A stretch of DNA of 64,000 nt from Asterias rubens (taxonomy: Eukaryota; Echinodermata; Asteroidea; Forcipulatida; Asteriidae). The translations under genes were made by a program, and so were the position numbers. This document shows, piece after piece, positions 21,766 to 33,500 of this stretch. The stretch covers positions 248,001-312,000 of the forward strand of contig NC_047068.1 in NCBI RefSeq assembly GCF_902459465.1. The letters are read 5' to 3'. Within the stretch, counting starts at the first letter, position 1; each line of letters begins with the position of its first letter. Below the pieces are notes generated by a model. It did no database searches. It worked only from the letters and a program-made list of their open reading frames with translations, and was not told the origin of the DNA.

Positions 21766-22500
21766 AATAATACCCAGTTTTTATAAAGTGCCTTTCACAC
21801 CGGAAGGGCGTCTCAAAGCGTTTCCAACATTTAGTACCCCTTGTCACTGGGCCACTTCATTCCTTAGAGGCAGTGGACACTATTGGTAATTACTCAAATA
21901 ATTATTAGCATAAAACCTTTCTTGGTGACGAGTAATGGGGAGAGGTTGATGGTATAAAACATTGTGCGAAACGGCTCCCTCTGAAGTGCCATAGTTTTCG
22001 AGAAAGAAGCAATTTTCCATGAATTTGATTTTGAGACCTCAAATTTAGAACCTGAGGTCTCAAAATCAACCATCTAAACGCACACAACTTCATGTAACTA
22101 GGGTGTTTTTTTCTTTTATTATTATCTCGCAAGTTCGATGATCGATTGAGCTCAAATATTCACAGGTATGTTGTTTTATGCATATGTTGAAAAACACCAA
22201 CTGTGAAGACTAGTCTTTGACACTTACCAATAGTGTCCACTGCCTTTAAACCATCTCAGCTCCCTGGGGAGTACACAGCCTGTGCTGCCATTCTTGTAGT
22301 GCACTAAGCTAAATCAATCACAAGAACCATCTCTGCCCTCACAGGTACCTATTTACCACTGGGTGGAGAGAAGCAATTATAAAGTGTCTTACTCAGGGAA
22401 ACAAGTGTCACGACTGGGATTCAAACCCACACTCTGCTGAACAGAAACATCAGAGCTTTAGTTCGAGTTCGGTGCTCTTATCTGCCCGGCCTCAACACCC
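21766..22500 (-). mobile_element. SINE-related unit interrupted by a family-1 MITE
   Basis: A 3'-tail-like piece (ATAATAATACCC..TTTATAAAGTGCC) lies at 21766-21864. It resumes after the MITE with CTCAGCTCCCTGGGGAGTAC and reaches a tRNA-like head on the minus strand ending near 22500 (GTGTCACGACTGGGATTC.. GGTGCTCTTATCTGCCCGGC). The tail and body differ from the SINE at 17.4 kb, so this may be a second subfamily sharing the head. Confidence 0.65.
21865..22249 (+). mobile_element. Family-1 MITE nested in a SINE (intron 5 of gene A)
   Basis: A complete copy from TTAGAGGCAGTGGACAC to GTGTCCACTGCCTTTAAA. The SINE-like sequence on both sides is continuous if the element is removed. Confidence 0.8.
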
Positions 22501-22614
22501 TATGTCATGTACCACAAACGTGATTCGATCAAGCTAAAATGAGTCGTCAAAAAAAATAAGTATTTGTCAGAAATATAATTTTGGAATAATATGCCAAAAC
22601 AGGTCTATGATATG

Positions 22615-22712
22615 CTAAAACAAGTGTCACAACCAGGATTTGAACCCACACTCTGCTGAACAGAAGCACCAGAGCTTGAGTGAGTGATCTTATCAACTCT
22701 GCCACGACACCC
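22615..22712 (-). mobile_element. tRNA-like SINE head remnant
   Basis: GTGTCACAACCAGGATTTGA.. to CTGCCACGACACCC: a decayed copy of the same tRNA-like head, without a SINE body. Confidence 0.6.
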
Positions 22713-22880
22713 TTCTTATAACTGGGTATTAAGCTTCTCCATTTAGGAAATGGAAGAGTGGCGGCAGGGTCTTAAACTGTCGTTTAATACCGGCAGGGTT
22801 GTGGTCGTGCAATAAAGGACAAGATTGAAGGCGGGTACCTTAATTGACGACCAGGACCCTGCAAGATTTTAAACGGCAGT

Positions 22881-22985
22881 TTAAAGAGAGGCACTAGACA
22901 CTATTGGCAATTACTCATTTTTTTTAATTAGCATAAAAACTTACTTGGTTACAAGCAATGGAGAGCTGTTGATAGTATACACATA
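22881..22985 (+). mobile_element. Family-1 MITE left-end fragment
   Basis: TTAAAGAGAGGCACTAGACAC to GAGAGCTGTTGATAGTATAC. The right three quarters are absent. Confidence 0.65.
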
Positions 22986-23098
22986 ATGAATGTTTATGAG
23001 TGCAATGGTGCAAATATGTTCATGAGTTGATAGATGGAATGTTCTATTCAACGCGGCGGAAACATAAATTCAAGTTGCTTTTTTTTTTTAACTTGAAG

Positions 23099-23180
23099 GG
23101 TATGTATGTGCCATACTGGGTGCATGAATTGATGAGTAGAAGTTGTGGACGAAGAACAACAGAAAAGAGTTTGCAGATGG
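23099..23180 (+). CDS. Gene A exon 6
   Basis: 82 nt, acceptor TTGAAG after a T-run, donor ATGG|GTAAGT. Encodes GMYVPYWVHELMSRSCGRRT.. matching GIVAPFWFQELMIRTCGERE of gene B. Confidence 0.85.
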
Positions 23181-23275
23181 GTAAGTGCAAAATAATTATT
23201 AATATTTCTTCTACAGATCAAATTGCTAAGCTTAAATTAAGTAGGATTTGAAACTTTGCATGGTGGAAATAAGAA

Positions 23276-23475
23276 TCTATTGACCCATTTCACCTGACGT
23301 CATCACCCGAATAATCTTGGCTGCGCCATTTTGGTGGTCAATGTCAACGTGTGTTATTCAGTAAAGTGCGCATTTTAGGCGACGCGGCGTTTACACGTAA
23401 ACCTATTGACCACCAACATGGTGAGCGTGGCATCAGTTGCTGCGTGTGACGTGCGTGCAAGGGGTCAATGAACTA
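23276..23475. mobile_element. Foldback element, TTGACCC / GGGTCAA ends
   Basis: The left arm has TATTGACCCATTTCACCTGA and GCCATTTTGGTGGTCAATG. The right arm has TATTGACCACCAACATGG and GCAAGGGGTCAATG. Diverged relatives appear near 48020-48180 and 56600-56735. Confidence 0.6.
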
Positions 23476-23659
23476 ACATTTGAAAGATTGTTTTCCTGCT
23501 CAATTTGGACCAAACTTTTATCCATTTCCACATCGTCCTGGATGCTGTCAGGAACATTTAAGTCGAAGCAAGTGAAGCCAAATTCTACTTCTGCAGCGAC
23601 ATTTTGTGCCCCACTTAATTTTTGCTTAGCAAAGACATTTGTCAAGCAGTATTCTCTAC

Positions 23660-24025
23660 TTAAAGGCACTGTACACTATTGGTAATCACTGTTAGCATAA
23701 AAACTTCCTTGGTAATGATCAATGGAGAGCTATTGATAGTATTAAACATTGTGAGAAAGCCTCCCTCTGAAGTAACGTAGTTTTTGAAAAGGAAGTTATT
23801 TTCCACTAAAAAATTTGATTTTGAGACCTCAGAATTAGATTTTGAGGTCTCGAAATCAAGCATTTGAAAGCACACAACTTCGTGTGACAAGGGTGTTTTT
23901 TTCTTCCGTTATTATCTCGCAACTTCGCAACCAATTGAGTTCAAATTTTCACAGGTTGGTTATTTTGTGCATATGTTGAGATACACCAAGTTAGAAGACT
24001 AATCTTCAGTGTCCAGTGCCTTTAA
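23660..24025 (+). mobile_element. Family-1 MITE in intron 6 of gene A
   Basis: TTAAAGGCACTGTACACTATT to GTGTCCAGTGCCTTTAA. The part after GAAGACTAATCTT is slightly shortened. Confidence 0.8.
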
Positions 24026-24079
24026 CAGCTTTACGATATTTGACCCTTTTTATAACAAACCTCATACTTCTTCCTATAG

Positions 24080-24196
24080 GTTTATTATATAAGCCCGATG
24101 AAGCTTTGAGAATTGGCCTGATTGATGAAGTGGTTCACCCATCTGAATTACTCAATGCTGCTCGGAAACAGATGTCCAATTGGCTCCAAGTTCCAG
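24080..24196 (+). CDS. Gene A exon 7
   Basis: 117 nt, acceptor CCTATAG, donor CCAG|GTAACT, phase 1 to 1. Encodes LLYKPDEALRIGLIDEVV.. to WLQVP, the conserved segment that follows the catalytic domain in this family. Confidence 0.85.
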
Positions 24197-24204
24197 GTAA
24201 CTAA

Positions 24205-24870
24205 ATAATAATAGTAATAATAACAACAAATTCTTATAGCGCATCTCACAATAAGCGTCTCAACGCACTTTACACTAGTCCCCTGGTCATTGGGCCAATA
24301 GCATCCCTTTATTCTTTCTCAGCTCCATGGGGAGTATACAACGGGACCTCAAAATCTAATTCTGAGGTCTCAAAATAAAATTCAAATATTTTAGAGGAAA
24401 ATAACTTCTTTCTCGAAAACTATGTTACTTCAGAGGGAGCCGTTTCTCACAATGTTTTATACTATCAACAGCTCTCCATTACCAAGTAAGTTTTTATGCT
24501 AAGAATTATTTCCAGTGCCTTTAATGCGCTACATATATAGCAGCACAGGCTGTATACTCCCCAGGGAGCTGAGATGTTTAACATGTTTTAAGGAATGAAT
24601 TAAATGGCCCAGTGACCAGCCGTCGTTTTCACCAAACTCTTCCTAACTTAGGATTAATCGTAGGACTTAGGACGAGTCCCAGTCTTGCACTGTAGCATGT
24701 AAAACTTAAGATAAATCCTAAGTTAGGACGAGTTACTCGTCCTAACGAGAGATAAGACGAGTCCTAACTCTTTGTGAAATTGCCCCCTGGGGTATTAATT
24801 GTGGAAGTGCTTTGAGATGCCCTTCGGGTGTGAAAAAAACGCTTCATAAAAATTGGTTGCTACTTCCTCT
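24205..24870. mobile_element. Nested repeat cluster in intron 7 of gene A
   Basis: Three layers. SINE-related tails face each other (24205-24341 and 24530-24621 plus 24787-24865, with CAGCTCCATGGGGAGTATAC and GTATACTCCCCAGGGAGCTG). A family-1 MITE fragment (24342-24524) lies between them. A palindromic MITE (24622-24786, TCACCAAACTCTTCCTAACT.. TAACTCTTTGTGAAATTG) sits in the right one. Confidence 0.65.
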
Positions 24871-24924
24871 TTCCCCACCTGTCACTTTCATGTTCTTTCA
24901 TTCTGTCTCTCTCCTAACCGATAG

Positions 24925-25097
24925 ATCATGCCAGAATGATGACTAAGGAAATGATGAGGGCGCCTCTACTTGAGAGAATTCACTCGGGACAGGACAGAGA
25001 AATTGCAAGAATGACAGATTACCTGAGATCAGACACTGTCCAAAGGTCTATCGGAGCATACATTGAGAAGTTAAAAAACAAAAAATTAGATACTTGA
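24925..25097 (+). CDS. Gene A exon 8 (terminal)
   Basis: Acceptor CCGATAG. 173 nt coding DHARMMTKEMMRAPLLERI.. to KLKNKKLDT then TGA. The end is not a peroxisomal SKL-type signal. Confidence 0.85.
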
Positions 25098-25571
25098 CCG
25101 GAATGGAAATTATACAAACTATTTTATTTAACTCTTGAAATGCTTTTTGGTTTGCGATAAGACCATTATAATATGTCAGCACTGTATACTCAGTACCAAA
25201 ATCATTATTCTTTATCCCTGTTGCAAATTTAAAACCTCTTATAAGACCATGATTGTTACATCGATTGATATGATGTATAACTACATTATGTTCTTTTGAG
25301 AACTTGTTGCGCTGTTTATTCTACTGCAGCGGAGTAGACTTTTCAGAATTCAGGAGACTTCTCAGTTCTAAAAAGAGCTGTTCTGCTTGTACACTACTGC
25401 CTAGGCAGAAGGTAGAGAATTAGCCGGGACTACTACTTTTGCTTAGTGGATCGAGGGGCAGCTCGTTATTAACTTCACTGCCGCAGTGTGATCTTTATTT
25501 GTCTCTCTTGTAATGGTGATTGTAATGCCAGTTAGCCACTTGACACCAGCCAGCAAGATTGGTTCTAGGGT

Positions 25572-25850
25572 AATCCCAGGTCAAAATTCCAGTTGAACCC
25601 AGTTAACTGGGGTCAACTGGTTCAACTGGATAGTGACCAAACTCGTCCATTTTCCATATTAACCAACTGGTTTGGACTAGGTTTAACTGTGTTCAACTAG
25701 GTCTAAATTATAAACCAGTTGGTGTCTGTCCATTTTCCATATTAAACCCACTGGTTTTAACTGTATTTAACTAGTTTATCAACTGGTTGATCAACTAGTT
25801 CCAGTTAAACACAGTTTAACTAGGTTCAACTAGAATTTTGACCTGGGATG
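25572..25850. mobile_element. Foldback element with CCCAGGTCAAAATT ends
   Basis: Inverted arms of about 40 bp, CCCAGGTCAAAATTCCAGTT.. and AACTAGAATTTTGACCTGGG, enclose alternating direct and inverted AACTGGTT / AACCAGTT motifs. Confidence 0.75.
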
Positions 25851-25954
25851 TGAAGACATTGTATCAGAACAGTGAATTTCCTGGTGAAAGTTATGCCCCA
25901 AGACTCGTAGACATGCCCCTTACCGGAAGAAAATTTCTGTGCCCCTACAAGAGC

Positions 25955-26150
25955 AGAATGGCGATGTATGCAAGGGGGTTTATTGACTGTCTTTTGGCGA
26001 TGTATGCAAGGGGGTTTATTGACTGTCTTTTGGTCTGTGGTTTGCTCTTATATTATCTGTCCTTCTTGAATTTGATGTATGCAAGGGGGTTTATTGACTG
26101 TCTTTTGGTCTGTGGTTTGCTCTTATATTATCTGTCCTTCTTGAATTTAT
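25955..26150 (+). repeat. Short tandem duplications, in phase
   Basis: A unit containing ATGTATGCAAGGGGGTTTAT TGACTGTC occurs three times. The last two carry an extra 36-bp block beginning GTCTGTGGTTTGCTC. Spacing is a multiple of three, which is why a 174-codon ORF spans it. That ORF is probably not a protein. Confidence 0.85.
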
Positions 26151-26417
26151 TTCACCACGTGTGGTGCTTGGAGTTCTTGTTATTTTTCCCCCTGCTTTCG
26201 GAGTCAAGTTTACAGAGTTTACAGCTTAATATGAGATGTTTAAAAGTTGACACACCCAACCCTCCTGGGGTCATTTTATCAACAATGGTGATTGAAAATC
26301 AACTGTCACACTTTGTACGACATTTGGGACAAGTTAACTACAAGCTGCCTACCCCAAGTTGAACTTCACATTTATTAACCTATGGATGTGATTGATTATT
26401 TTTAATACTGAAATAAA

Positions 26418-27488
26418 CTGTATTACTCCTTATGCCCAAATATCGTGTCTTTATGTTTTCATATGAGACTTTAGGGGGGATTTTCTCCTTCTTGATATCT
26501 CCCCAGTTCGGAATGACTTTGTTTTGTCACAGTTTGCAGTGAACCCCCCCCCCCCCAACACCCCAAGACAATCCAGGGAGCAGAAAAGAGACCAGGGTAA
26601 AATATGGCCATGGGGGATTGGACCAAAGGGCATGCATCATTGTTCAGGGGGACTTCTAACATTTTTTTCTGAAACACCCCTCTTGTTAAAACTCTTGGTA
26701 TCCCTATTACCAGTTAGAGCAAAATCTGAGGTAGATAAATAAACATTGTTGGTGTGGAAGTGATTAAAAAGAAATGATGGTATATAAAAGTTATTTTATT
26801 TTGGTTCAATAAATGGGAGCAATGGGGCAGTGTATTTAAGCCACTGACAGGATGTAGTTAAAAGTGGAACCAAAATGTAACATTATTTCAAACCCACCTC
26901 TAATATTTTTCCCCTTACGTTGTTGAATTTTATGGATTTTTTTTTGTAAATTTCTATAGCTTTTAGAGAAGACTTGTCCCGACATTGATGCAGGTCTCAA
27001 AAAAATATATGTATTTAAATCCCAACCTCACTGGTGTTTTGTTTAAAAGAAATTAAAAAACAGTGCCGCTTATTTACAATTGACCTTGGAATTTATTCAT
27101 GTTGCGGCTTAGTTACAACTGACCTGGGGATTTATTCAAGGTTGCTGCTTGTTTGCAACTGACCTGGGAATTTATTCAAGGACCCGAGTAGGAATTGTAA
27201 AATCTTCCTCCATGGTTAAATGAGCCAAAATCTTTCTTTTTTTAATTATGACAAAATACCAAGTAATACGTGTTTGTAATTGTTACATATTTTCTCTTTG
27301 ACTGTTTTCGTATAGTTTTAAGTTGTTTGATCGTGTAAAGAGCAACAACAGACGCGCGTTTTCAAGATTATCCAGAGAGCCAACGAAATTGTCTCACGAG
27401 AGGGCGCTGTAATATTTTTACCGTAAACTTCGTCCGCTCAACCTAAAACTGCAAACTTTACGAAAGTTACGGCAAAGTCAACTCAGCG
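26418..27488. other. Intergenic region between genes A and B
   Basis: No gene seen. Three near-direct echoes of ACTGACCTGGGAATTTATTC occur at about 27080-27180. The last 120 bp, with GAGAGGGCGCTGTAAT and CG-containing sequence, is the likely promoter and 5' UTR of gene B. Confidence 0.4.
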
Positions 27489-27522
27489 ATGGAGGCATTA
27501 AGGAAAATTGGCCAGACGGGTG
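27489..27522 (+). CDS. Gene B exon 1
   Basis: ATG in GCGATGGAGG. Encodes MEALRKIGQTG plus one base, donor GGTG|GTGAGT. Chosen because it is phase 1 and lies upstream of the phase-matched exon 2; an upstream start is not excluded. Confidence 0.65.
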
Positions 27523-30500
27523 GTGAGTAAACTAATACTATTAGTTGATGGCTTGTATGTTTTAAGGTTATCGAACTCGAAATTCGTTCAGAACTCGGGC
27601 TGTTTGGATAACAAGCAAGGAGAATAGTTGGGAGAATAGAAGTTGGGAGAATAGAAATTAGTAGAATTGTCCAATATCCGGACAATAGAAAATAGCTGTC
27701 GTACGTGGTTAGCGCACGTATTACGTAAGGTTATGATTATGATGATTATGAATGGGTATGATAAGATGACTACACCAACAATACCATGGAGGAATAATTA
27801 CTATAGCCATGATGGAGCTGAGATAGCCTGTAGAATAAATAGGGCCAATCCACTTCGTATGCTTGCCCTTGGCCTTGTCAAGCCTTGTTATAATGTTAAA
27901 TAATAGCCCTAAAATTAAATTATTGTGTGGTAGGCCTAAAGCAATTATTGGGAAAAGTTTCCGTATGGCGCCACCACTTTTTCATTCGATATGAAATAAT
28001 ATAGTATCTAATTTACCTCAATGGGATATCCCTTTTTCTAAAAATGAGTGAAAAGTGGTGGCGCCATACGGAAAGTTATCCAATTATTGGTTTCTCCGAT
28101 TGTGAACTTGAAAATCATTAAAACAAAATAATGAACAATTTGGAGGAGAACAAATATTATTACTATAAATTGTCGGAATATTAATTTTTGTAAATGACCA
28201 TTGATGCCAGATCTTCTTTCTTACTTAGTTTTTGTTAGACGTATCACCTAGTTATTAAAGTTCAAGCAAGTCGTGGGTTACATAATAACAAAGTTTGAAG
28301 GCAATTTTGAAGCTATTTTGTTGGTACACTTGTGGCTCATCATCATATCGCATCACAATTTTCTGCTGGGGTAGTAGTGTAGTATCCTGGTGTCTTATGC
28401 ATGGGTTTTCAATTTATCATAATCAAAAGCTACAAAAAAAAGATATATTTTTTTCATCAGTGAGATGATTAAAAAAAAAAAAAGTATTATTGTGAACAAT
28501 TTTCCCGCTAACCTTTCTTTTAACAAGACATGAACTTGCACTTCATCAAGTCCGAGACAATTTGATCTTACATTGTGAGAGATCGTTGCCATTTACACAG
28601 TGGTAATGCATGCATGACGTTGACGCATTGTCATATGTTTCCGGTACTTTCATTGGTTGACATTTTAAGGGGCATTTAGAACTCTTGTAATAGTATGGCA
28701 TGAAAAATGAATACATTTTTTTGTTCATTAATTTTATAAAAATTAAATTTTTGTATAAAGACAATAGGCATATGGCTGCTTGATTAGAATCCTGAGATAT
28801 CACAGGGCATGACAGTACAACCCCCCCCCTCCCCACAACACTAGGATAACATAAAGAGATGGTTTTAAAAGTCTTCACACTTATTTCACCTGTACTTTAA
28901 TTCGCCTATGTGCTAATGTACAACTTTGAACACGATTACACGTTTGTTTTTCTCTAACAAGGCTGTCTGGTGTCCAGAGCCCTCAGTGCATCTCTACACA
29001 GGAGACAGACTGGTGCTGTACCCCTCTTATTGTTACAACAGAAACGCTACTATGCAGACCCAGGGAGCTACGTTCAGGTTGTGAGAGACACTGTTTATGA
29101 AGGTACTAAAATATTGATAAAGTACTGTCAAACAAAAGAAGGATTATTATTTATTATTCATGGTTTATTTATTAAAACACTGCAATACAGCGGCTAAAAA
29201 GCCGAAATGCACAGTTTACAAAAAAGTCATTGAAAAACATTACTATTATATAGAAGAAAAAAAATATTAATGTATAAACTTAAAAAGAGCACAAAAAAAA
29301 TTTGATAAGATTAGAAATCCAACCATCGCTCACTTAGAAAAACCAATATAATTGTCATTAAAGTTACAGCAATGATTAACAAATGCTTTCAGAAATGTTA
29401 TGAGAACAGAACATAAACAAAGGTTTATACACACCCACGTGGTGCGCTCTCCACCCATAGGAGTAGCGAAACTGTCCGAGGTATTTATGAATTCAATATT
29501 AAATCGTTAATTGTCTAATTGTCTTTATGTGCACAGATATCGCAGTTGTAAAAATGAATCGTAAACCTGTGAATGGTTTAAACAAAGACTTCCTGACTGA
29601 GTTGAACATCACTCTAGAGAAATTGGAGAACAATGCCAGCTACCGAGGGGTCATTCTTACATCTGTGAGTTTAAATTAAACAGCTTTTCACATTTTTAAG
29701 AATCAACAATTTGTTTTCATACCTGCCCCACGGTTAGGGAAGGCATCAAAGGGTATACTAAAGACAGCAAAAAAAAGTAAGCAGCTGTTGTAAAAGCACC
29801 TATAATTTTAAAATTGTTGCTTGTATTCTAAAAATGAAATTACCAGGAGCCGGACAACTTAATTATGGTAATTTTAACACCTGGTTTGTAACAATCGGTT
29901 GAGTATTGTTGTCGCGGTATGTGCTTACATGTGAAAAGTGCCCATTTCCATTGTTGCAGTAATTCCTATTGACAAGAGCAGCTTTTCAAACGTCCCGCTA
30001 TTAGGAGAGATCATTGACGTCAATATTAGTTACTGCAACAATGGAAATGGGCACTTTTCACCTGTTAGCACATACTGCGACAACAATACTCAATTTGAAT
30101 GAAATTGTCTGTCTCCTGGTATTTTTGTTTTTAGAATACGAGTAACAATTTTAAAACAGCTGCATTACTTTTTTTGCTGTCTTTATTTCTGGGTCTGTTG
30201 TCCTTCCGTGTGTACGTGTATGTGTGCAATTATTGAGCATAACTAAAGAAGGACTTGGCATATCAACTCCATACTTGGTGTTGGGGTTCCCCCAGACGCC
30301 TGTCACTTTTTGGAGCCCTTGGCAAAATTTCAAGATCATTATGGCTGAAAGAAAATGAATGTTGACTGGGTGATAACTAAGCCTGGGTGACTAGTGCGAC
30401 TGTTGAGTTCTTTGCTTAGTGTGAAAGTCGCAACTATTTGAGGCACGACTAGTCGAGTAGTCAATTTCACAATCGCCCAGGTGATACATGTAGCTCAATT

Positions 30501-33500
30501 ATTTTACACTTGGGTTTAAAATTGCTTCCAGAATTTGCCTATCACTCGAATATCTAGGTGGTCTTATGACATAAACCATTTATTCTGATTTTTAGGCCAA
30601 TCCTGGTGTTTTCTCTGCCGGCTTGGACATCACCGAGATGTATCAGAAGTCACCAGAGTACACCAGTGCCTTCTGGAGGTCTCTACAAGACTTCTGGATG
30701 AGGCTCTATTCAACAAACTTAGCGACCGTTGCAGCAATCAATGTAAGAGTCTTTTATAGTTTTGGGCATTTCCATGACCTTGAGCACATAATAAAACTCA
30801 CATTGTCAAAGTTGTCCATTTAATGGCAGTGGACACTATTGGTAATTACTCAAAATAATTATCATCATAAAACCTCATTTGGTAACGACTAATGGGGAGA
30901 GGTTGATAGTATGAAACATTGTGAGAAACGGCTCCCTCCGAAGTGCAAAGTTTTCAAGAAAGAAGTAATTTTCCACGAATTTGATTTTGAGACCTCAAGT
31001 TTAGAATTTGAGGTCTCGAAATCAAGCATCCGGAAGCACACAACTTCGTGTGACAAGGGTGTTTTTTCTTCCATAGTTGTCTCGCAACTCCGACGACCAA
31101 TCAAGCTCAAATTTTCACAAGTTTGTTATTTTATGCATATGTTGAGTATACACTAAGTGAGAAGACTGGTCTTTGACAATTACCAATAGTGTCCAGTGTC
31201 TTTAAACATGCAGTAAGTCTAATAGTTAGTCTACAATTCCTGTTTTTAGCTGAACTTTTATAATTCTTAATTGTTTGCAATATAGGTGCAACTGAGCTCT
31301 TTTCATTACACCAACTTTCCTGGATGAGCTGTCTTCAATTTTAAATTGATTATATCAGTATTTTAATATTGTGCTGTTTGGTGCTGTATATAAATGTTCC
31401 TATATTATGTACTTTGTGGAAATTTTTTTTTTCCTACTCTTTTTGATTTTTGGGGGGTAAAGTTTGAACGCGGTTATTTCAGCTACTCTTTTGTAGTTGC
31501 TTACCTTGTGTTTTTAGTATGAACAAAACAGAATAAAGTATGAACAGTTCTAAAACAAAACTGAAGATCTATTTCATTTTATTTCCCAGACATTTTTACT
31601 GAAAACATTGGAGTGTAAAAATCAACAAAATTGGCCATATCTGGGCACAATGGTCATTATCAAAGACAAATGAAAGATCTTAAAGGGTTATCTTTAATAA
31701 AAATCGTTAACATTATCTGTGTTTGTTATTTACAAATCTTGTAATTTGTCTAGGAGTCGTTCTTGTCAACTTGGGGGGAAAAAAATATTTGTTGGGAGCA
31801 CCTTTTACTCATCTGGATTTTTATCAACTGTTTTTTTTCTTCCCCAGGGCCATTCTCCTGCCGGTGGTTGTCTGATGGCCTTAAGCTGTGACTACAGGGT
31901 CATGGCTCAGGGTAAATTCACCATTGGACTCAATGAAGTACAACTGGTGAGCATTTCTGCTTAGCAAGTTTTCTCTAAGCAGCTCTATGGTATCAGGAAT
32001 CTATTGTTAGGCCACAAACTATTATTTGAATATGTTGTTTAATTGTCACATAATTAAGATTTTTCGAAGCCTAGCCGGTACAGCACTACCTCCCCAATTT
32101 TATGTAGCAAGTGTCACGACCGGGATCCGAACCCACACACTGCTGATCAAACACCAGTGCTTGAATCCGGTGCTCTTAACCGCTCGGCCATGACACTGCC
32201 ACACTGGTAATGAAATGGGGAACTTTTGGCAACGGACTAAAGCCTGGTTCGTACTTCCTGTGTATGCTTCGTGCGATGCGAATTTCATTGCGTCACAGAA
32301 GGAAATGGAGCGCGTACAGATTGTTGCGTCCCCAAAATTCGCATCACATACGAATTCGCAGGAAGTATGAACCGGGCTTTACCAGTTAACTCTACCGGTC
32401 TTGCTAATGTGTGCATGCTCAGAACTACCACTCAAACCGATGAAAACCAAACTGAGGCAGTTCATTGCTCTGCTTACCGTACACACAAGGAATCGGCGCT
32501 TACAGAAGCAGGGAATTCTTTGCTTCTGTGTAGCATGTTTCACAGGTTAGTGGTGAATTTTGGCTTGTGGGTGCTCCTACTCCACGTTATTAGGCATTCG
32601 TCGCTCACACAGCTAGCGCAGACATTTGGTGCTGGCACTTAAGCAAGCTGAGAATGGCGATCGTAAGCGCAGAATTTGGCGATAAGCAGAGCCTCGAAGT
32701 TTGTTCCTTTCCAGTAGAGTGAAAATCATTCAGGAATGCTTTTTCACATGGTGTGCAGGACTAGTATACACATGTTGACTGGCAATTAGGTAACTAGTGT
32801 ACGTCTATTCCCCCGAGGGACTTTGAATGACCAGAGGGAAGTAGGTCCCTCTTCTGGTCACTCACAGGCCTGAGGGGGAATAGACGTACACTAGTTACCA
32901 AATTATGCCAGTCAATATGTGCTTTATAACACAGCTCGGTCGTAAATGTGAAATGAAAACAGAAAACTGGAAAAGAAAGGAAGTTTTGTAGTTGCTGTTC
33001 ATGGTTTAAGTCAAGAGAGGGCGCTATAACCAGGCACAATTTTTAAAGAGTAGTGCCCGTGCGGGAACTAGTTCCCGCAAAACACGCGCACGCAATCACT
33101 AGACTATATTAGTTCATTCCATGTCACCGTGTTTCAGCCAACCAGAATACAGAATAAGCAGGAGGTGTGTTATAAACTCATGCTAAACTTTGTCTTTATC
33201 CAGGGTATTGTGGCTCCATTCTGGTTTCAAGAACTAATGATCAGAACATGTGGAGAGAGGGAAACAGAGAAGGCTTTGCAACTTGGTAAGTACAAAAGGG
33301 TGGTTTTCTCACACTCCACGTATCTGTATCCCGCCTCCTGATCTATGGAGACATACCTTTCTCTAACATTGCACCACGTCTATGGAATTCATTGTCGCTT
33401 GACCTCAGAACAAATCCTTCAATCTTCATAGGACAGCTCAAACTCATCTCTGCAAATGAGCATTTTATATCCTGGACTTTTCACTTTGACTTAGCCAACT

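Larger units (their letters stand above)
14614..25097 (+). pseudogene. ECI1: ECI1-like gene A: enoyl-CoA delta isomerase 1 homologue with an in-frame stop
   Basis: Eight exons: 14614-14680, 16813-16956, 19705-19832, 20529-20675, 21649-21747, 23099-23180, 24080-24196 and 24925-25097. All junctions are GT-AG with matching phase, 957 nt in total, and the final stop is TGA. The first about 60 residues are basic and hydroxylated, like a mitochondrial presequence. The crotonase fold is clear: PVNGMN, VFSAGLD, APAGGCLIALSCDYR, then the C-terminal helical part. Two lesions stand out. Codon 106 is TAA (19809-19811), between NDNS and RGVILSS where B and C have Tyr, so translation would stop after 105 residues. 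The catalytic Glu of the family motif GLNE is replaced, since exon 5 reads GFSAVKL. It is either a decayed gene or, if the stop is an assembly error, a catalytically dead paralogue. The splice frame is otherwise intact, so the loss looks recent. Confidence 0.85.
25098..26417 (+). other. Probable 3' flank / 3' UTR of gene A with two repeat structures
   Basis: A foldback element at 25572-25850 has ends AATCCCAGGTCAAAATTC and GAATTTTGACCTGGGAT and an interior built from AACTGGTT-type steps. Tandem duplications follow at 25955-26150 (GATGTATGCAAGGGGGTTTA three times, and TCTGTGGTTTGCTCTTATAT twice). The first AATAAA in a suitable context is at 26412-26417. Confidence 0.5.

Noticed and set aside
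25838-26362. 174-codon ORF as a protein-coding gene
   Set aside because: It begins inside a foldback element and owes its length to tandem duplications whose period is a multiple of three. No domain is recognisable.
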